Positions 60,206-64,000 of a stretch of 64,000 nucleotides of DNA are shown in pieces. How positions within the stretch are numbered: position 1 is the first letter of the stretch; each line of letters starts with the position of its first letter. Source of the DNA: UBA4582 sp038106185 (lineage in GTDB: Bacteria > Pseudomonadota > Gammaproteobacteria > Pseudomonadales > Azotimanducaceae); the NCBI GenBank assembly GCA_038106185.1, contig JAYODE010000002.1:166448-230447 (forward strand). The letters run 5' to 3'. Position numbers and translations under genes: made by a program. The notes beneath the pieces were generated by a model. The model saw only the letters and a program-made list of their open reading frames with translations. It was not told where the DNA came from and ran no database searches.

Positions 60206-61747
60206 TTACTGAGCGACGCTAGCCTGCAGCACACGGACTGAGGCAGCCTCCAGCGATTCTGGGCGGCTAAACACTCGCCCGCTGTCGATCTGGCGCTGGG
60301 TATCTGGTGGTAACTGCGCCAGATACAGGCTGGTATCAGCCTGCACCCCGTTGACCCTTGTACGAACTTCCAGACGAATATCGGTTAAGGTTAAACCTGT
60401 CAGGTTGGTGACGATTGCCATCAGATGACCGGCCTCCGTCAGGCTGAGTTGCGTGTTGATATATTGGCCCGGATTGTCTCGCACATCGATTTGCATAAAA
60501 GCTGTGCTCGCCGCTTTACCAAGGCTGCCACCAGCAGCCATTGCGGCTTTGAAGTAGCCTTTGGCCGTCTGCGGGTCTCCTGATTTGAGCAACATTTGGC
60601 CTAATTCATTGCTGGCCAGCGCAGTCGGTAATAACTTCAGGCTTCTTTCGAGATCGAGACGGGCAGCAGCAGTATCCCCAAGCCGCGCGCGAGCTTGGCC
60701 CCGGCCGAGGTAATATTCAAAATAGTCGCTGTCCTTTTCCAGTGCACGAGAGAAGGCGGCAGTGGCAGCCGAATACCGTTTCTGAGCCAGCAGAATTGCC
60801 CCCTCAAGGCCATCGAATCGGGCTTCCTGCGGTGCGAGAGCAATAGCCTGCTGAATCAGGTTGGCAGCTTGTTGAAGTTCGTTGCTGGCCAGCAGTGCTG
60901 TCGCCTTGTCGAGCTTTTCGTAGGCCGGCAGAAGATTTTTCAAGGGCTTAAGTTGCTGTTCATATTGCGCCTGGTTGATCTCGCCAGAGCGTTGGAGCGC
61001 CGCTGCGGTGCGTTGATTAGCCGCAACCCGCTCCGATGAGGGCGGATGGCTCGCGAACAGGCCTTCTAGCCAGTTCGATGCGCGACCCTCTGACAGTCTG
61101 ACAAAGGTTTGCTGCAAGCCAATCGCTGCACTGGGATCGTATCCCGCACGCGCCATATACTGCATGCCGAAATAATCTGCCTCCAACTCAGCATCGCGGC
61201 CATATTTTGTGGATACCAGCTGAGCACCAACCAGCGCCGAGCCAACAATATAATCGGCGTGGTTCGAGTCGGCGGTGGCCAGCGCCGTGGCCATGACCAC
61301 GCCCTGTAGGAGCATGCCGCGTTGCATGGCGTTCGCTCCATGGCGTGCAGCAGCGTGAACTATCTCGTGACCCAGCACAGCTGCCAACTCCGCTTCGTTA
61401 TGCAGTTCAAGCAGCAGGCCGCGATTAATCGCGATCTTTCCACCAGGCAGAGCCCAAGCGTTTGGCACCGAATTGTTCAAGACGATAAATTCATAAGGCA
61501 AGGGGCGATCACTGACCTTCGCCAGGCGTTGGCCCACGGAACTAACATATTGGGACAGTGCCGGATCGATATGTAAGGCGCCGCCCTGCGACTGCTGTGC
61601 CGGCCCGTATTGCTCTGCACCAATTGCCAGTTCTTGGCCCTCGGTTACCAGTGCCAGCTCACGCTTGCCGGTCACAGGGTTGATCGCGCAACCACTGATC
61701 AGGGTCAGAAGTAAGGTATTGGCAATCAGCAATCGAGTCAGAGACAT
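60206..61747 (-). CDS. M48 family metalloprotease lipoprotein with TPRs (BepA/YfgC-like)
   Basis: The 513-residue protein has a lipobox ending at C20 (LISGC), a peptidase M48 domain with zinc motif HEIVH (127-131) and a third ligand in ELEADYFGMQYM, and C-terminal TPR repeats (about 270-420) for substrate binding. BepA of E. coli has the same plan and checks LptD and BAM assembly in the periplasm. Here the TPR region is followed by an extra domain of about 90 residues. It could be BepA or a related M48 paralogue such as LoiP with TPRs; the TPRs favour BepA. Confidence 0.88.
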   Translation of the reverse strand: MSLTRLLIANTLLLTLISGCAINPVTGKRELALVTEGQELAIGAEQYGPAQQSQGGALHIDPALSQYVSSVGQRLAKVSDRPLPYEFIVLNNSVPNAWALPGGKIAINRGLLLELHNEAELAAVLGHEIVHAAARHGANAMQRGMLLQGVVMATALATADSNHADYIVGSALVGAQLVSTKYGRDAELEADYFGMQYMARAGYDPSAAIGLQQTFVRLSEGRASNWLEGLFASHPPSSERVAANQRTAAALQRSGEINQAQYEQQLKPLKNLLPAYEKLDKATALLASNELQQAANLIQQAIALAPQEARFDGLEGAILLAQKRYSAATAAFSRALEKDSDYFEYYLGRGQARARLGDTAAARLDLERSLKLLPTALASNELGQMLLKSGDPQTAKGYFKAAMAAGGSLGKAASTAFMQIDVRDNPGQYINTQLSLTEAGHLMAIVTNLTGLTLTDIRLEVRTRVNGVQADTSLYLAQLPPDTQRQIDSGRVFSRPESLEAASVRVLQASVAQ

Positions 61748-61773
61748 GGCAATCCAATTTGAGTGGGCGTGTG

Positions 61774-61832
61774 TTTAAAGCCAGCTTGAAGACCCGCTTG
61801 AAAACCAGCCAGGCAACCAGTTGAAACTTTGC
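61774..61832. repeat. Degenerate 12-bp repeats in the M48-NUDIX divergent gap
   Basis: GCTTGAAGACCC (61785-61796) and GCTTGAAAACCA (61797-61808) match at 10 of 12 positions. Weaker units with the same period follow to 61832, and a similar 11-mer precedes at 61774. The array is the most decayed of those seen here. Confidence 0.4.
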
Positions 61833-61868
61833 TTTGAATAAAGGCGTGAGTCGCCATACTATGAAAGT

Positions 61869-62483
61869 ATGAGCATTTTGAAAATAGATTCCATTATCAA
61901 TCGACTTGACCAGCATCAACCCCGCATGCAGTCACTCGAGCCGGGAACCCGGGAAGCAGCCGTTGCCGCCATCTTAAGGCCGGGTCCGGAACCGGAGATC
62001 CTGTTTATACTTCGCGCGAGCAAGGAGGGTGATCCCTGGTCCGGCCATATGGCATTTCCCGGTGGTCATCGAGAACCCAGTGACGGCTCGTTGCGAGTGA
62101 CAGCAGAGCGTGAGACCTGGGAAGAAATTGGTTTGGACTTGACCCAGCATGGTCGTTATCTGGGTCAGCTCGATCAAGTGCGAGCGAATCCTCGCGGACG
62201 TAACATCAACATGGTGGTCACGCCCGTTGTCTATCTGTTGGAAACGCCAGATGTGGTCATGACACCGAACCGTGAGGTAGCAGATATTCTCTGGGGCTCG
62301 CTTGGTGACATGCACGCCGGCCATTCCTTAACTCAACGCCAAAGCGTCATAGGCCATCAGACCCAGGCTTTCACAGGTTATCAGGTGGGCAGAGAGGTCG
62401 TCTGGGGCTTGACGCTGCGAATGCTAGACCACTTCTTTGGGCTATTGGATCCGGCCTTCAAGCCAAGAGGTCTTGACGGTTAG
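61869..62483 (+). CDS. NUDIX hydrolase, CoA pyrophosphatase type
   Basis: The 204-residue protein has a NUDIX box with the loop FPGGHREPSDG followed by ERETWEEIGL, as in CoA diphosphatases of the NudL/YeaB group, plus the UPF0035-like LFILRASKEGDPWSGHMAFP segment. These hydrolyse CoA to 3',5'-ADP and phosphopantetheine. The assignment within NUDIX is by motif only. It overlaps the hydrolase gene stop by 4 bp, converging. Confidence 0.85.
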   Translation: MSILKIDSIINRLDQHQPRMQSLEPGTREAAVAAILRPGPEPEILFILRASKEGDPWSGHMAFPGGHREPSDGSLRVTAERETWEEIGLDLTQHGRYLGQLDQVRANPRGRNINMVVTPVVYLLETPDVVMTPNREVADILWGSLGDMHAGHSLTQRQSVIGHQTQAFTGYQVGREVVWGLTLRMLDHFFGLLDPAFKPRGLDG

Positions 62484-63739
62484 GTGTGCTCGACGCGCTT
62501 TTCCTGCTTCAGGTATTGACTGTAAGTATAAGCGAGAAAGCGCTCTACACCTTGCTTGACATGCTCGCTGCGCAGCGAAGGAAACATATCGAAGGCGTGC
62601 TGAGCATCCTCAATTTCAGCATATGCGACCGGTTGTTTAGAGATCTCTCGTAATTTGCCAGCGAAGAGTCGGGCAACAGCCACTGGTACCAGAGAATCCT
62701 TGTCGCCGTGAATGATCAGGAACGGTGGCGCATCGGCATTAATTCGAAACAAGGGTGATACGGCCTGGTACTGGGCGAGATTGCCATCCAGCGAGAGTTT
62801 CAGAACCGACACCTCAAACAGCTTGCGCTGGGCGGTATTATGCTGCAGCTGATATTCGTCGGTCAGGTCATAGACGCCATAGAAGGGCACCGCACCTTGC
62901 ACTCGAGTATCGACCTCCTCAAAGCCAGGCTGAAAGGCCGGATCGTTCGGGGTTAAGGCCAGCAGAGCGCTGAGGTGCCCGCCGGCAGAGCCGCCAGTCA
63001 CGATAATAAAGTCAGGATTGCCGCCGTAGGCACTGATATGCGACTTGACCCACGCCAAGCCTTCCTTGCAGTCGATAATATGTTCCGGAAATGTCGCCTT
63101 AGGACTGAGTCGGTAGTCGATGCTGACGCAGATCCAGTCTCGCATGGCCATGTGGTTCATTAGTGGAATCGCCTGCTCGTTCTTACTGCCCATTTTCTCG
63201 GTCCAGGCGCCACCATGAATCTGGAGCAGAACCGGACTGTTCTGGAGAGGGCGGCGAGGTCTATAAATGTCCAATCGCTGGCCATGAGAACCGAATTCCA
63301 GGTTTTTGAGAACCTCAACCCTTGGGTCCAGGTTATGGGTGGGGTTAATAATTTTTTCCCTATCGACCTCGAGGGGAAAGTGGGCACTAAGGCTCGCTTC
63401 GATTTGCTGCTCGTAGTCATTGCCAAGGGATGCGGTCAAGGCGGTCTCCATGGCAGCTTTTGCTCTGTCACCACGCAGATAAAACCAACTCATGCTGAGC
63501 CAGCTGACGATGCAGATAGCCAGACCCAAGGCGCCAAAAAAACCATCGATGGCGCCACCCCAAGCAAACAGCAGAACCAGTGCGATCTGCCAGACAAGGT
63601 GATGGAAGGCCAGTTCGCCAATCAACCAACCGGCGAGAAAGCTGGCGACACTCAGGCCGGAATGACGAAACACGGGTCGAAACAGATTGTTGGCCAGCAC
63701 ACCGATCAACAAGGCAAATAGAAAGAACAGGCTTGTCAT
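62480..63739 (-). CDS. Alpha/beta hydrolase (esterase/lipase-like) with membrane N terminus
   Basis: The 419-residue protein starts with about three to four hydrophobic segments (residues 2-90), then a hydrolase domain. Visible are the oxyanion motif IHGGAW, the nucleophile elbow GGSAGG, and IIHGDKDSLVP with EDAQHAF for the acid and histidine. The HGGxW form fits the hormone-sensitive lipase / BD-FAE-like esterases. ATG 63739 follows GGAG at 7 bases; the frame extends 35 codons upstream without one. Its substrate is not known. The 261 bp to the window edge (63740-64000) show no convincing gene or repeat. Confidence 0.82.
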   Translation of the reverse strand: MTSLFFLFALLIGVLANNLFRPVFRHSGLSVASFLAGWLIGELAFHHLVWQIALVLLFAWGGAIDGFFGALGLAICIVSWLSMSWFYLRGDRAKAAMETALTASLGNDYEQQIEASLSAHFPLEVDREKIINPTHNLDPRVEVLKNLEFGSHGQRLDIYRPRRPLQNSPVLLQIHGGAWTEKMGSKNEQAIPLMNHMAMRDWICVSIDYRLSPKATFPEHIIDCKEGLAWVKSHISAYGGNPDFIIVTGGSAGGHLSALLALTPNDPAFQPGFEEVDTRVQGAVPFYGVYDLTDEYQLQHNTAQRKLFEVSVLKLSLDGNLAQYQAVSPLFRINADAPPFLIIHGDKDSLVPVAVARLFAGKLREISKQPVAYAEIEDAQHAFDMFPSLRSEHVKQGVERFLAYTYSQYLKQEKRVEHT

Positions 63740-64000
63740 AAAGGGTCTCCGCCAAGGGTTATGGCTCTTAGGGTTTGGATGCTGGTCGCTGACTCGAGCT
63801 TCACGGAAGCAGAAAGCTGCCGATTTGCGCCTCAGTTTAATCATCGATGGCGTTTTTGTCAGGCCTTCGTTTTATCTTTGCTATCTAGCCTACGCCATTT
63901 ACCCCCTGTTATTCAGCCAGCATGATTAGGGCTATCTGAATGCTCGCGAAACAAAAAGATGTGCTAGTCTGAGACCTGTGCAATGCTTTGGGTTTGGAGC

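Overview
The window is a stretch of core chromosome from a gammaproteobacterium. Gene content and order follow the Pseudomonas-type backbone closely: waaA, DUF1249, parE/parC, serB, fimX, then psd, orn, queG, nnr, tsaE, amiB, mutL, miaA, hfq, hflX, hflKC, DUF2065, hisZ, purA, rnr, rlmB, rpsF, rpsR, DUF2232, rplI, dnaB, alr. A second block reads nrdR, ribD, ribH, nusB, thiL, pgpA, ribA, with dxs, ispA and xseB facing it. Together with LPS Kdo transferase, a FimX-type protein, cytochrome c' and a cytoplasmic GH2 beta-galactosidase, this suggests a free-living, probably aquatic Pseudomonadales/Cellvibrionales-like bacterium. The species cannot be named from sequence alone.

Layout. 1-2.4 kb: end of a FAD oxidoreductase, Kdo transferase, DUF1249. 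2.4-6.9 kb: topoisomerase IV (parE, parC). 7-11.6 kb: YtjB/AhpA-like membrane protein, serB and a degenerate c-di-GMP receptor resembling FimX. 11.6-14.2 kb: EF-P with its lysylation enzymes EpmB and EpmA. 14.2-25.3 kb: psd, orn, queG, nnr, an Atm1-type ABC exporter on the opposite strand, tsaE, amiB, mutL, miaA. 25.4-31.9 kb: hfq, hflX, hflK, hflC, DUF2065, hisZ, purA. 31.9-33.5 kb: an accessory pocket with a PhyH-type dioxygenase, two tandem-repeat arrays and tRNA-Leu(CAG). 33.5-45 kb: rnr, rlmB, the rpsF-rpsR-DUF2232-rplI operon, dnaB, alr, radA, ettA. 45-54 kb: riboflavin, thiamine, phospholipid and isoprenoid genes with nusB and nrdR. 54-64 kb, more variable: cytochrome c', a sugar transporter/beta-galactosidase/cytochrome b561 operon, M48 metalloprotease, NUDIX CoA pyrophosphatase and a membrane-anchored alpha/beta hydrolase.

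Genes are packed tightly and often translationally coupled by ATGA or GTGA overlaps. GTG and TTG starts are common. I did not find a complete new defence, secretion or mobile system. The most unusual feature is a recurring set of short tandem arrays (7-18 bp units, a different unit each time) in intergenic gaps and in two coding tails. Also notable are a perfect 14-bp inverted repeat between the ABC exporter and tsaE, a palindrome upstream of dnaB, and a riboflavin cluster that lacks ribE and ribB.
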